A stretch of 25,942 nt of DNA from Haplomitrium mnioides (GCA_049999725.1 JBNGIS010021568.1:1-25942); one strand, 5' to 3'; shown: positions 1-10,730, numbered from the stretch's first letter. Notes: generated from the sequence alone by a model not told the origin. Numbers and translations are program-made.

Positions 1-39
<39 letters not shown>
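1..39. repeat. (TA)n microsatellite
   Basis: An uninterrupted TA dinucleotide run begins at the window edge, so its full length is unknown. It lies within the 3' LTR of element A. The DNA to its right (from about 40) is homologous to 15040-15105 plus 16152 onward in the 5' LTR, where no TA run is present at the matching place. Confidence 0.95.
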
Positions 40-41
<2 letters not shown>

Positions 42-385
42 TCTCATTATATTAGATTATTATATTGCATTATTATATTATTATTATTCTTCTTCTCCTC
101 ACTTTCTTCATATTCAAATTCAATATATTATATTACATACTAATAGTAATAATGATATTATTATTGTTATATTATTGTTATTTTATTTTATTTTTCCATG
201 AGAGTAGGTGGTCGTGGAAGCTGGTTTGAATTCAAAAAAACCCAAAGTATTTGATAACCCACACCATAAAATCGCTCTAAGACAATCTTCACCATACCAC
301 CTAACTTGCAATTTCTTACTCTTCTCTCAAACATCTTCTCTAACCTTTGTTTTTGAATTGATCCCTTCAATGATTATGCTTCATC

Positions 386-1530
386 GTTGTTCAATGCATG
401 GTCTAACATAGCAATTACGAGCCAAGTGTCAAATCCTGCTCTAAATAGCTATCCAAATGTCATGTAGATCATATTCTCAAACTCTACAACCCGGTTGCTA
501 CTCACGAAGCCTATAATATGTGTATTGATATTGCTTAATCTTGGATATGGCAGAGAGAACCTTTGTCGAGTCTTGTAGAGTCAAGCTCATCTTTATAAAT
601 TGCACATCATATCTCCTCCTTGCTTCTTGACTTCTAATATTTTCATGCTTATGATCGCAGCCACATATTAGTTGTCACTATATCTTTCTTCAAAGGTTTT
701 GGTGCAGCCAACAACAAAGAATTTACTTTTGGCATGATTCTGTATAAGTATCTCGAGCTTGTTCATCCAAGTTCCTGAGCCCATGCAATCTTAAGGAATC
801 AATAAAAGGAGGAGGCCCAAAAAAATCCACACAAGAAATAACATGATGTGTTCTATATTGCTTCCTTGCTTGCTATGACATGCGTGACATTCACTACGCA
901 TCCATTCACACTGGTGCATTGCAAAAAACTTCCTCTTTCTAGAATCAGAACACCCTACACTCAAAAGCTTCCAACTTGCGATTAACAATTTGGTTGATAG
1001 AAACTCAATCCGCATCCCACCACTATTTCCCAATGCTACATCAATGGAAGCCCTAGAGTTCCAACCATGTGATCGTAATTCAGGTATAAATGTCTATTTT
1101 AATCTCCCCTTTGGGTCTAAACCAAAAACATTAAAGTATCTCAATATGGCAATATACAATTTTACATTTTGAACATGTATATAGTATTTAAGGATGTCTT
1201 CAGCCATCGTTACTTTTGATCTCACGATAGCGTCAAGATTGCAATTAACTTCTTGCTTAAAGGGCTATAGTCTCTCAATTAGTCTAGAAACCCACTGTAA
1301 AGACATTTGAGAAATAGCATTGAGATTAAGAGACAAAACTATTGTGTTCAAATGAGGATTGTTGGAAGAACAAAAAGTCTCCTCCTTGGTGTAAAATAAA
1401 TTTGTGAAGAGAAAAAGCCCTTTCTATGCTTGAAGCAGCTCAACCCGTGCCTCCGTGAACACTTGCTCAAAGGCCTCCAAAGTGTAGGAATTAGTCCCAT
1501 AAGCATCTCTCCCTTCGTATCTAGACATAT
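386..1530. other. LTR segment present only in the 3' LTR copy
   Basis: This ~1.1-kb block interrupts the homology between A's two LTRs; the other copy has a 46-bp TA run here. Either it was deleted there or it is an insertion here. Both strands have only short open stretches (at most about 80 residues), such as a minus-strand frame at 791-1033 with a hydrophobic tail. I recognise no protein, RNA gene or terminal repeats. An unrecognised insertion or captured sequence remains possible. Confidence 0.5.
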
Positions 1531-1970
1531 GTATAGGTTTTGCACACTTACTAATTCGAATAACATCCCTTTATGGGGTATAAGGCTCATCAATGAAAAC
1601 CTAACTCTGCCCCTCAACATACCTAGTCCAGGCCTCTACCTTAGCCCTGATTGAAGTAGTCTAATCCAAAACAGGTTGTCCTCTGAGCAATTTTTAGAGA
1701 TTGGTTGGCCTTCAACATGTAGATTAGTTTTACTATTATTATTATTTTTCCTATTTTATTATAAACAATTATTTAGTTAAATTAAATTCTCTATCACGCC
1801 TTCTTCTATCCATTGGCCAATTGTATAGTTCTTCATTTATATACACATATACACTATAAAATTTTACTTTACACAAAATTGAAATGTTGCCATTTGCTTC
1901 TTATTCCACCACGCCACAACGATGTTGACTTAACATATTCTAATCTTTTGTCATTTCGTATGCTCTCACA

Positions 1971-1986
1971 TAGCCCCCTCCTCCAT
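1971..1986 (-). promoter_or_regulatory. Polypurine tract of element A
   Basis: The minus strand reads TGGAGGAGGGGGCTA immediately before the LTR start TGTGAGAGC. A purine-rich run abutting the 3' LTR is the usual plus-strand DNA primer of LTR retrotransposons. Its position fixes both the orientation of A and the LTR boundary. Confidence 0.7.
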
Positions 1987-1989
1987 CGC

Positions 1990-3200
1990 GTAGCATCCTT
2001 GCAAGCGCTCATGAGTGATAATGCTTTACTCTCGATCCATTCACTCTTGTTTCAAGCACTTCTCCCGTTAAAGTCTTCAATTCCAAGAATCTGTTGTCAT
2101 AAATCTTCAACACCACATACTGTCCCATCCATCGTATATGTAGCTTCCATGGGAACCAAAAATATCAACTATCATATAGTAGTACAAGATCCCCTTCAGA
2201 AATATTCACCTTGGTCTTGGAGTCATAGACTTCCTTCCGCTTCTAAACTTTCTGGGTTTCAGCAAGAGCCTGCACTCTATCTGCCTTCAACTTAATCAAA
2301 TCCATCATCATCTTTAATAAACTCTCTTCATCCAACATATGTTCCTCTTCAGCAATCCTTATAAACGACACATCCCACTCTACTAGCACCAAAAAATGAG
2401 TACCATAGACCAAATAAAATGGGGTCTCTTTTGTAGTCACCTTCTTTGTTGTTTTATATGCCTGCAAAGTTGAGTATAGCTTCTTATTCCAATCTGATGA
2501 GTGAGCTGAACAAATCTTTGTTAATATTTTACACAATGCTCCATTTACTCTTTTAGTGTGACCATTAGCTTTTGAATTATAGGGAGTTGTCTTCGTGTGT
2601 TTAATGAGATACAAATATTTAAGACATTGAATTATCTCATTCAAAAAATGAGTCCCGTGTCACTGATCAGTTCCAAAGAGCATCTGAACTACGTAATAAT
2701 ATTCTCAAACAAGAAATTAACAACCTTCAATGCTCCATCTCTTTGAGTAGCTTTTGCCTCCACCCATATGGTGACATAATCTGCATGCACTAATCTATAT
2801 ACGTTCTTATAATATCTTGACATTGGTGTGATTAGTCCTACAAAATCTATGCCTCATTTTTCAAATAGAGCCAAAGATAAAATTGGGGTAAGTGCAACAA
2901 CTGCTTGCTATTGGTTCACCCACCGACATGGAATGCATATGTGAATATATTCCTTCACACCTTTGTACATTGTAGGCTACCAATAGCTTGTCTCTTGGAT
3001 TTTCTCTATAGTATTGTACACAACATAGTGTCCACCAACTTCATCATCATGAAGGGCAGTTATAACCTTCTTAACTTTTGTAGGTCCCAAACAATGTCTC
3101 AGTATATCATCAAGTAATTTCTTATACATTACTCCCTTATATATTGTATACATCCCCACTTTCTAGAAAAAAGACTACCTCTTTTTCTTATTTCAAACCA
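1990..3200 (-). pseudogene. Element A integrase (decayed)
   Basis: Integrase would insert the element's cDNA into host DNA. At about 2977-3159 the minus strand shows an HHCC-type zinc-binding region (HDDEVGGHY, followed further on by CIPC). The core then gives GIDFVG (first catalytic Asp), LISDTG (second Asp) and, at about 2560, ANGHTKRVN. The last is the usual NGQ-x-E region with Lys (codon 2552-2554) where the catalytic Glu is expected. The C-terminal part (2243-2644) includes YKTTKKVTTKETPF and YLVYG, matching the AYRT...T-P-F-LVYG pattern of the family. Remaining C-terminal sequence decays toward 1990 (RVNG-x-RVKHY-like), ending just before the polypurine tract. In-frame stops and frameshifts occur throughout, so it is inactive. 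Confidence 0.85.
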
Positions 3201-3219
3201 AAAGTTAAAATCAAACTTT

Positions 3220-3720
3220 CTAGATACAACCAAATCTCTTTGAAATGGACGTGCAACCAAAGAAGTCACATAAAAACATAGATTTCATATCCAAAATTCT
3301 ATGACCAACAGAAATCTGTGTTTTATGTGACTTCTTTGGTTGCACATCCATTTCAAAGTCAAACTCTTGGAGTAGCAACATCCATCTTGCTATCCTCTCA
3401 AATATATTAGGTTTATTTACTAAGTATTTTAGTGAATTATGAGCCATATAAAACACAAAAGGATATTCCAATAGATAGTGTCTGAATTTCTTGACTCAAA
3501 AGATTAATCCCAATGCTTCTCTTTGTGAAGCAGAATATTTTTTCTCTGTTGCAATCAACTTTTGACTTGCATAATAAATAGGATGATTCTTCTTGTTTTC
3601 ATCCTTTTGGCTCAACACACTACCTTCTGCCAAAGCATATACAACTACATATACATGAAACTTTTTAGCCCAATCTGGAGGCTACAAAATAGGTGTTGTA
3701 ATTAGCTTCTTTTTCAATGT
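3220..3720 (-). pseudogene. Element A RNase H (decayed)
   Basis: RNase H would degrade the RNA template during reverse transcription. Read from 3720 downward, the minus strand shows the family landmarks HPIYYASQKL, EKKYSASQREALG, KKFRHYLLEYPF and then LKYLVNKPNIFERIARW and LLLQEFDFEM. The first catalytic Asp, normally in a V-D-A-S context, appears as Val (HVYVVVYALAEGSVL). The C-terminal end is disrupted by a 48-bp inverted duplication (3238-3358), so the usual A-D-x-L-S-R end is lost. Domain order relative to RT and integrase is normal for Ty3/gypsy. Confidence 0.82.
3238..3358. repeat. Inverted repeat with ~48-bp arms (hairpin)
   Basis: The left arm 3238-3286 and right arm 3311-3358 are reverse complements with about three differences (two substitutions and one indel), separated by 24 nt. 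Both arms contain the C-terminal RNase H-coding stretch of A (CAACCAAAGAAGTCACATAA and its complement), so it is a local inverted duplication inside the element and not a terminator. Confidence 0.9.
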
Positions 3721-3799
3721 CTCAAAAGCTATTTGAGCCTCCTCTCCCCATTGAAAAATAGAGTTTTTCTAGAACAAATCTCTAAGTGGAGCAACTATC

Positions 3800-4610
3800 T
3801 AGGAATAGTTCTCAATGAACCTCCCATAGTAGCTCATGGCTCCTAAAAATTGTTTTACCTGAGAGATTGTAGTAGGCCTTATTACATCCACTATAATCTT
3901 TACTTTGTTAACATCAACAACAATGCCATTCTTAGAGACCCTATTTCCCAATAATGACCCTTCACTCATGGCAATAAAACTCTTTTTAGGGTGCAGCTCT
4001 AACTATCCTCATTTACATCTCTCAAATGTTTTTCTCAAATGACTAGGATAATTCTTCTTTGATCCATACATACAAAAGTCATCCAAAAATACTTCTATAA
4101 ATTCTTATAAATATAGTCTAAAGATGTGGTTCATACCCCTCTGAAATGTGGTTGGGGAATTACACAACCTAAAAGACATCACGTTATAGGTATACGTACC
4201 ATAGTTTGTGGTGAAGGCGATCTTTGGTCTGTCTTGAGGATGGATGCTCACTTGGTTATACCCAGAGAATCCATCCAAAAATGAATAACATTCTCCTCCT
4301 GCCACTTGGTATAGAATAGTGTCATTGAACTATAAAGGATAGAAATCTTTCTTATTGGCCAGATTTAATTTTCTGAAATCTTGGCACACTCTAGTTTTCT
4401 TGTTCTTCTTCATGATTATTACTATCGACAACACCTACTTGTTATAGGGTACTTGATAAATAAATTTTGCAACCAATAACTTGTCCAACTCCTTTTTCAC
4501 TAGTAATGAATACTTGGTATTCAATTAGTACTTCCTTTGTCTAAGAGGCATGGCTTCTTCTTTTAAGAAAATTTTATGCTCACACAATTCAGCAGGTACT
4601 CCCTTAAGAT
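3800..4610 (-). pseudogene. Element A reverse transcriptase (decayed)
   Basis: Reverse transcriptase would copy element RNA into DNA. From about 4460 downward the minus strand gives VCQDFRKLN, KKDFYPL, then an open frame (4305-4105) with YSFLDGFSGYNQVSIHPQD, IAFTTNYGTYTYNVMSFRL and CNSPTTFQRGM, which are the standard palm motifs. The catalytic box is at about 4090 as EVFLDDFCMYG, so both Asp residues of the xxDD motif survive there. The thumb and connection follow with VSKNGIVVDVNKVKII and QFLGAMSYYGRFIENYS (about 3930-3800). Several stops (for example after the RLYL stretch at 4105) break the frame, so no functional enzyme can be made. Confidence 0.87.
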
Positions 4611-5160
4611 CTTTATATGACCAAGCAAACACATCCTAAAATTCTGTCAAAAGATCTTGATATATATTGCTCTCTTCCTCTTCCAAATCATTACACAAAA
4701 ATAAAGTTTATTTGGGATCTTTGGAACTCACTTGAATGGCACTATATTGTTGTTCTCTTACCATATTATATGTCGTGATCTTCTCCAAAATCAACTAAGG
4801 TCCCTTCTCATCGGAGAACATGTCCAAGTTGCCTACTCCTTCCTCACCGCTGATGCTCCACTTGATGAGTTCCTCATCACTCCAACAAGGGAAAGTAGGA
4901 TTACACACACCCAACTCCTGACAATATTCTCCAGCCAAGTAGGCAATTGGTGCATTATCTTCTTATAGCCACAATTTTGGATTATGATCAACCTCTCCCT
5001 CTGAATATGATACACACCCATTATAAATCACTGATTGGTTTGAGGTATATTCCCTTACTGTCTGAGTCTCTTTCTAATATGGAGGCTCTCCCCAAGATAG
5101 TTTTGCCTTGGGGATGGTTCCAAACTTGATTTCTCTCCTCCTCCAATCTTGCACTACTTT
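4611..5160 (-). pseudogene. Element A protease-to-RT spacer
   Basis: This stretch lies between A's protease (ending near 5164) and its reverse transcriptase. By position it should be part of the pol polyprotein linker. Only short fragments are open on the minus strand (for example 4833-5021) and I recognise no conserved motif, which is usual for the poorly conserved spacer. Confidence 0.55.
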
Positions 5161-5163
5161 GGC

Positions 5164-6129
5164 TCAATAAAGCCAATGTTGTCTCAATAATACAATGTAT
5201 GTTGATTTAGATTCCAGATTTATAACGATATAATCCAAAATAAATTCCATTCCTCCAACCATAGTTTTCACTCCCTTCAGCACTCCTTCAGAGATCAACC
5301 TTCTCCGATTTGCCAATCTCAAAACTTGAGAAGTTTTATCTATATGGTTGAATCCCAATGCCTCCATGGTTTCCAGCACCATGATGTTTTTCCCCGAGCC
5401 TCCATCAATTGGTACATTCGTCACATTACATCCTTTAATCTGAATCTCCACATTGGGAGCCCCATATTCCTACCTCTCTTGCTGAATAGTCACTATAGGC
5501 AAAAATGATACAGGAACTGACATATTTGGTAGCCTGTACTTCTTGTTCCTTGTGCTGGTGAGCATTCTCAACTTTTTCTTTTGTGGTGCAAACATTCTCA
5601 AAATTTTCCCCACTGTTACATTAGTTAACATTCTCTATACATCTACAGCTATGTTATAATCCAAATCCAATTCATCCACTTTAACTCCTTCAAAAGGTAG
5701 ACCAAAGTCTTTTTTCCTACTTGGATCTTTTCTTACTATCTCTTCTTCAAGCTCTCTCTTTCTTTCCTATCTAATTTCATGTTCCCTCTTCTCTTGGAGT
5801 TCCTTCTACAACTCTTTAGAAACCATCTCTGAAACATCATAAAAGTATTTAGGGTCATTTGTGTTATATTTTGGATCCCTTGTATGATCCATGACAGCCA
5901 TAAGAGTTCCTCCTTCTACTTCACCTCAGCTTTGTCTTTTCTTTTCCTTGCTCTTACTTGTGGTTTTTACTTTGAACAAGGTAGTCTCTTCAACTCGTTC
6001 CTCTGCTAACATCCTTACCTCTGGTTCAAGTGTTGGTGGCTCTACATATTTTACCATCATTTTTGTTACAAGTGAGGCTAGACACTCAAATTTTGTGTGT
6101 TCAGATTTCTTGCAATTCCACACAACAGT
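5164..6129 (-). pseudogene. Element A gag end and aspartic protease (decayed)
   Basis: The minus strand at 6123-5926 carries the remains of a zinc knuckle (NCKKSEHTKFEC, first Cys lost) and then a charged Lys/Glu-rich linker. It stays largely readable in one frame with scattered stops down to 5164. The protease core is at 5451-5164: VPIDGGSGKNIM contains the putative catalytic Asp in a D-G-G setting, followed by ALGF and later VGGMEFILDYIV, matching the retropepsin flap and C-terminal strand region. The protease would process the polyprotein. The segment is separated from the rest of gag by the insertion of element B exactly at its right end. Confidence 0.75.
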
Positions 6130-6134
6130 ACATA
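6130..6134. repeat. Target-site duplication of element B (left copy)
   Basis: ACATA immediately precedes the 5' LTR of B and is repeated immediately after the 3' LTR at 11311-11315. A 5-bp duplication is the normal footprint of Ty3/gypsy integrase, and element A's gag resumes cleanly on each side. Confidence 0.85.
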
Positions 6135-6550
6135 TATAATAGTATAAGCATGAGATTGTGCTATTTACTAGAAAATAGAGAAGAGTGAAGGAAGTGGTAG
6201 AGGGTCACTTTTAGAGTTGAGATAAGACTACTTGCCTTCAAAATTACTTTTAGAATTTTAGGGCTGAACTTAGAAGTGACTTCTAAGTGATTAATTTAGG
6301 GTTGAAATTGGAAATGCTTTGTAAGTGAAGAAGGAGGAACGACACCTTCTTCTCTTGTATAAAGAAAAGGGCTTCATAGCCTCACTCCTCATTCTGAAGT
6401 TCCTCTCAATTTTGTTTGGCTCTTTGGTTGCTTGGCTTTGGCTAGCACTCTTGGCATTTGTTTTTTTATTGATCTTGAGTTGTGTAACTCTATTAGAGTT
6501 ATCTTAAAGTCGTTGCTCATTTTGGAAGTTGGTCTTTGAGTTCTTTTACA
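6135..6550 (+). repeat. 5' LTR of element B
   Basis: The LTR runs from TATAATAGTATAAGCATGAG to TTCTTTTACA. The start matches the 3' LTR (10882) and C's LTR (18922, TGTAGTAGTACAAGCATG), so the original terminal TG has decayed here to TA. The 3' end CA is preserved directly before the primer-binding site. It shares with the 3' copy the blocks GTGGTAGAGG-TCAC, TAGGGTTGAAATTGGAA, TTTGGCTAGCACTCTTGGC and TTGGTCTTTGAGTTCTTTTACA. Confidence 0.92.
6358..6364 (+). promoter_or_regulatory. Putative TATA box in the 5' LTR of element B
   Basis: TATAAAG lies after CTTCTCTTG and before AAAAGGGC. C's LTR has the same context with a perfect TATAAATA at 19200-19207. Position within the LTR fits a U3 promoter driving full-length element RNA. 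This is inferred from sequence only. Confidence 0.5.
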
Positions 6551-6551
6551 T

Positions 6552-6564
6552 TGGTAATAAAGCC
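6552..6564 (+). promoter_or_regulatory. Primer-binding site of element B (tRNA-Met type)
   Basis: TGGTAATAAAGCC begins one base after the 5' LTR. It resembles TGGTATCAGAGCC, the complement of the 3' end of initiator tRNA-Met used by many plant gypsy elements, with two mismatches. It fixes the LTR end and the orientation. Confidence 0.8.
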
Positions 6565-6589
6565 ATGACTTTTTTTGGTGGAGAATTAA

Positions 6590-7560
6590 ATGGAGAATCA
6601 AGAAGCAAGAATTCAAGTGATGCAACAACAAATTGAACATCTTTATGGCTTTCTAGAAGCTCAAATGCAAATGGGAAAGAGGGCACATTTTCAAGAAGAA
6701 TAAATTCATATGCGGTTTCCCAAACCAAAAGCATATGATGGGAAGAAGGTTCCTGCACATATGAGAATTTCTTGCTCAATTACAAGCAATATTTTGAGGC
6801 TGCAAACATAAGAGAGGATGGTTAAGAAATTCTATTTGCTGCAAGTCAAATAGAGAGAGTGGCAAAAACTTGGTGGAGATAATAAATTGAGCAAGCTCAA
6901 TGTGGATTTGTTGCTCCAATTTCTTCTTGGCAAGAGTTCAAAGAAGTAATGAATTTAAGATTTAGGGTTCTAAATGCTCCAAAGGTGGCAAGAGATTGAT
7001 TGGCAGAATTGAAGCAACTTGGTACAGTGAAGAGCTATGTCAAACAATTTTATACTATCATTATGAAAATTCCTAATATAGGCAAAGGAGAAGCTTTAGA
7101 TTGTTTTGTTTGAGGATTGAAGTCTCGCACTAGAATGGAAGTGACAATGAGAGAGCACTCTTAACTAGAAGAAACAATGCGCATGGCTAAAAAATGCGAC
7201 TCACTCTTAGCAACTATCAAAGTTAGGTCACGTCTAAAGCAAGCTTTGCCAAATGTTTGTGTGCAACCAAATGAGGTTGTACATATGAAGATTGATGCAA
7301 CGCAAAGAGTAGCACTCACTAATGTAGAACGTTAGTGCCTACGCCAAAGTGGAGGATGCTTTTATTCTCGATAACTTGGTCATATGATTGCAAATTGCAT
7401 ATGTTGCAAAGGTCAACCACACGCTCTTGTTCAAGCAGCCATTGTTGAAGAAGAAAATCAAGCAAATGATAGACATCAACAAAAATAGTCAAGCAGTTTA
7501 TTGAGAGCTTGATTAGTTCCAATGGAATTAAAAGCTTGACAAGAATTTGAAGCAACTTGT
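6590..7560 (+). pseudogene. Element B gag (decayed)
   Basis: Gag would form the virus-like particle and bind element RNA. The ATG at 6590 opens with MENQEARIQVMQQQIEHLY, a coiled-coil-like start typical of chromoviral gag. Further downstream are PKAYDGKK, LLNYKQYFEAANI and SWQEFKEVMNLRF, which match the F-G capsid core pattern (conserved W and F residues around 6880-6960). At about 7345-7400 there is a degenerate CCHC knuckle (CFYSR-stop-LGHMIANC) in which the second Cys is Ser and a stop interrupts. The first in-frame stop comes about 40 codons after the ATG, with more at about 6823, 6880 and 7110, so no complete protein is possible. Confidence 0.83.
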
Positions 7561-7900
7561 TTCATCTAGATGAGATAGTTGATGAGAATTCATGTAGAAT
7601 GTTGGTAGACTATGAAAGTTCTGAAATTTTCATATTATTAAGTTTTGCAAAGAAAATCAAAGCCAAAACTTTGCCTATCAAGGGGAGTTTGTGATTATGG
7701 TTGATGGCTAAAAACATGAGGTGTTTCTCTCATACAAGCCTTTTCTTTACAAGATTGGCAAAGAGTATTAGGAATCTATAGATTTTGTTATCGCACTCAT
7801 ATAGTATGATATTATTTTGGGCTTGTCTTGGCTTGAAGATTGATCCGCTCAAGTTGATTGGACAAAATGACAAATTCAAGTTACTTTGCAAAGAAAGCAA
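7561..7900 (+). pseudogene. Element B protease region (decayed)
   Basis: This segment aligns without gaps over 170 bp (7601-7770) to 22331-22500, where the frame is clearer and reads LVDYNNYGNFMS and later VTMADGQKH, the expected start and flap region of a chromoviral aspartic protease. In B itself the active-site region is scrambled by stops and point changes. By position it lies between gag and reverse transcriptase, as expected. It is non-functional. Confidence 0.7.
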
Positions 7901-8039
7901 ATTTTTTTAGGACGTCCAGCACCGTTGGTGAACATGCCCAAATCATATCATCATAATGCTTTGAGGGAGAAAGAGTTGCATATCTTGGCTCTATAGATCA
8001 AGCCTATCATGGACTTGAATAATGAGGGAGGGAAATTTG

Positions 8040-8800
8040 TACCGACCTCAATGATTGATGAAATTTTGAAGGAGCTTTTAGATGTATTTCGGGATGATTA
8101 TCTAAAAAGGTTACCAAATGATTGTGGAATGCCTTTTTTGATTGAGTTGATACCAAAAAGTACTCTATATAATTAGTCTATATATTGATTATTGCCACAA
8201 GAGTTGGAAGAACTTTGCAAGACCTTGACATTTCTTCTTGAGAAGAATTTCATTCAACATAGTACTTTGCCTTGGGAAGCAATTGTATTCTTTGTACCAA
8301 TAAAAGATGGTGGATTTTGTCTTTGTAAAGATTATTGCGGTTTGAACAATCAGACAACAAAAAATTCTTATCTTTTACCATGTATTGATGATTTGTTGGA
8401 TCAATTGAGTGGTGTGCAATTCTTTTCCAAGTTGGATCTTGAAAGTGGCTATTGGCAAGTTCATATCAAGCCAAGTGATGTGCAAAAGATAGTTTTTCGA
8501 ATTAGGTATGGGTATTTTGAGTGGAAGACACTTACATTTAGTCTCACTAATGCTCCGGCCATATTCATAGATCAAATGCATCAAATTTTTGATAGGTTAT
8601 TGGATAAGTCAGTTTTGGTATTCTAGAATGACATTCTTAAATTTTGTAAAACTAAAGTTGAACATCGTGATCATCTAAAAGAAGTATTGCAAAGGTTGCG
8701 CAATTGAAAGTTTTATGCAAGAGATCCAAGTGCAAATTTTAGAAGCAAGAGGTTACTTACTTAGGGCACAAGGTGTGTGTGGATGGTATCAAGATGAAAG
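8040..8800 (+). pseudogene. Element B reverse transcriptase (decayed)
   Basis: The open stretch 8192-8626 shows the standard palm and finger motifs: FVPIKDGGF (the usual V.KKDGS), LCKDYCGLNNQT, YLLPCIDDLLDQL, FFSKLDLESGYWQVHIKP (first catalytic Asp) and LTNAPAIF. The catalytic xxDD box is broken: after VLVF comes a TAG stop (8624-8626), then Asn-Asp (8627-8632) where Asp-Asp is expected. The frame then continues with HRDHLKEVLQRL and breaks again near 8704. The segment between protease and RT (7900-8190) is readable only in patches. The enzyme is dead. Confidence 0.9.
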
Positions 8801-9420
8801 AAGAGAAAACTAAGGCTATCACAAAGTGGCCAACACCAAAGGAGGCAAAGGACATTAGAGCCTTCAATGGATTAGCAAGCTTCTATCAATGCTTCATCCA
8901 TTATTATATGCATACTGCTGTATCACTTGCATATCTGCTTGGCAATGAGGTCAAGTTTCAATGGACCGCCAAGAGCAAGCGGCATTTCAACAACTCAATA
9001 ATGTATTCTCTTCTTGTTCTATTCTACAACCATATGATTCAAAGACACATTGTATAGTTGATTTTGATGCTTTCAATTTTGCTACTAGAACATTTTTGGA
9101 GCAAAAGTTTGAGGATAGACTTCACCCAATTGCCTTTATGTCATGCCAATTAAGTGTAGGCGGAGAGAAATTATTCTGCAAGAGATTGAGAGCAATTGAC
9201 AATGGTTTATGCTACAAAAATGTGGAGAAACTATCTTTTGGGAAGACTTGTGCTTATGCACACAAATGACAAGCCATTGTTGCAAGCAATCAATTTGTAA
9301 AATATGATAAGTCGTCATCACCGATAAAAAGATCACTTGAAACTCTTTGATATCAAGCTACAATACAAGCTTGGAAGGTGCCACACCATTCTTGATGCAT
9401 TGTTACAAAGGCTGAATCAT
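8773..9420 (+). pseudogene. Element B RNase H (decayed)
   Basis: The RT-RNase H connection appears in 8773-9057 (KAITKWPTPKEAKDIRAFNG, FYQCFIHYY). After a frameshift near 8960 the RNase H core is seen at 8961-9269 (CIVDFDAFNFATRTFLEQKF, LHPIAFMSCQLS). The end continues at 9337 with KLFDIKLQYKLG and ILDALLQRLNH, the relic of the A-D-A-L-S-R element end. At least two frameshifts separate these parts. Homologous DNA in element C starts at 16890. Confidence 0.88.
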
Positions 9421-10450
9421 CAAGTGAATACAATGGAGGTGGCTAACATTAGCATATTACATTTGGATGATGCAACTAGTGGGAGTTATTGCCATAAGCT
9501 ACAAGAAGAAGGTTTTAAAGTTTTTTTTTGGACAATTGGACGTCAAAATAGATATTTTGAATGGCTTGTTTACAAGAAACACATGACATTCCAATCTTAG
9601 TTCATCTTGGAGTCGATAAAACTATAGAGTTACTTCAACGTACTTGGTGGTGGCCTAACTTGGCTTGAGATGTTTATAGTTTTGTTTGTTTGTGTAGAAG
9701 TTATCAACAAAACAAAGCTTCAAATCAAAAACCAGAGGGACTTTTTCAACAATTTCCAAGTCCTACTGCTCGTTGGGAACATAGAAGTTTGGATCTTATC
9801 ACTTCACTTCCAACTACGTATTGTGGGTTTATTGCCGTTGTGGTGTTTGTAGAAAAGCTCAGCAAGCACATTCATTTAGCACCGACGGTGGATATAATAG
9901 ATGCTTCACAATTGGCAAAATTTTACTTTGATATTGTCTTCCGTCATCATAGAATACCCAAGGAATTAATATCTGATAGAAATTTGCATTTTATTGGAAA
10001 TTGTTGGCGATAGTTGTTCAAACTTTTAGGAACCAAACTCTCTATGTCTACTGCTGATCATTCTCAAACAGATGGGTAAATAAAACTCATTGATCGCACT
10101 GCAAAGACTATGCTTTACACGTTCATCATTGGTCATCACACTAATTGAGATGGTTTCTTACCGACTATGGAGTTCGCCTACAACAACTCTAAACAGGCAA
10201 GTACTATGTATTCTTCTTTCTTTCTTAATTTTGGTCAACATCCTCTTGTTGTCGATGGTTTTCTTTCTCCTTTTTCTTCCAATATTCCAAGTATTTTTAT
10301 CTTTTTGTCTCATTTATCTTCTTCTTTGCAAGATGTTTGCAACCATCTTACTATTGCTCAAAATTGGCAAAAAAATATGTTGATAGCCGTTGTCATGATT
10401 TCTCTTGTGTTTTAGGTGACCAAGCTATGTTATCTACTCACAATCTCCTA
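9421..10450 (+). pseudogene. Element B integrase (decayed)
   Basis: The zinc-finger N-terminus is shortened compared with element C: DNA matching 17500-17600 is partly missing near 9520-9570. The core reads SYQQNKASNQKPEGLF, RSLDLITSLPTTY (first catalytic Asp), ISDRNLHFIGN (second Asp) and then a decayed GQ-x-E box, where a stop replaces Gln and Lys (codon 10083-10085) replaces the catalytic Glu. MEFAYNNSKQAST and FGQHPLVVDG follow at 10167 onward and match the FAYN-S.H.ST...Y..P pattern. Stops at 10010 and 10077 and a frameshift near 10380 inactivate it. Confidence 0.88.
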
Positions 10451-10730
10451 TTGTCTTTAGATACTCAAGTTTGTAAGTTATCTCTTGCTTGGATTGGTCT
10501 TTTCTTTATTTCTAAGGTTATTTCTCCTGTTGCTTATAAACTTGATCTTCCTCTCCATATGAAGACTCATCATATGTTCCATGTCTCTAAACTTAAACGT
10601 TTTGGTCCTAGTCCATCTTCTTTTCCAATCGTGTTCAACTTCTTTCTCTCGCTATTGTTCTTGATGATCATCAAGAATTTGAAGTGGCGACATTTTAGCA
10701 AAAAGAGTTATCAAGCAACGACAACATCTA
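10451..10730 (+). pseudogene. Element B integrase C-terminal (GPY/F-like) region
   Basis: This stretch joins the integrase core to the chromodomain. It contains SLAWIGLFFISKVISPVAYKLDLP and HHMFHVSKLKRF, matching the family pattern K-L-x-P-x-x-x-GPF-x-I-x-x-V-x-x-x-A-Y-x-L-x-LP followed by HPVFHVSxL. The frame is open in 10337-10744 apart from upstream frameshifts. The equivalent in element C is at about 18510-18650. Confidence 0.8.

Larger units (their letters stand above)
1..1970 (-). repeat. 3' LTR of element A (partial)
   Basis: On the minus strand the LTR begins with TGTGAGAGC at 1970, directly after a purine-rich tract. About 40-385 and 1530-1970 align, with many point changes, to 15040-15105/16152-16405 and 16457-16889 in the other LTR. 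Shared landmarks include the block around 1555-1660 (TTTGCACAC..., CCTTTATGGGGTA) and the end block TTTTACACAAAATTGAAATG. The segment at about 386-1530 has no counterpart in the other LTR. The outer end of this LTR is off the left edge. Confidence 0.85.

Noticed and set aside
1813-2295. 160-residue plus-strand open frame
   Set aside because: It spans the end of A's LTR and is antisense to the A integrase C-terminus; it is a shadow of minus-strand coding decay.
2243-10400. Fungal RIP as the source of the C-to-T stops
   Set aside because: The elements, the primer sites and the telomere-like motif point to a plant; methylation-linked deamination explains the same pattern without RIP.
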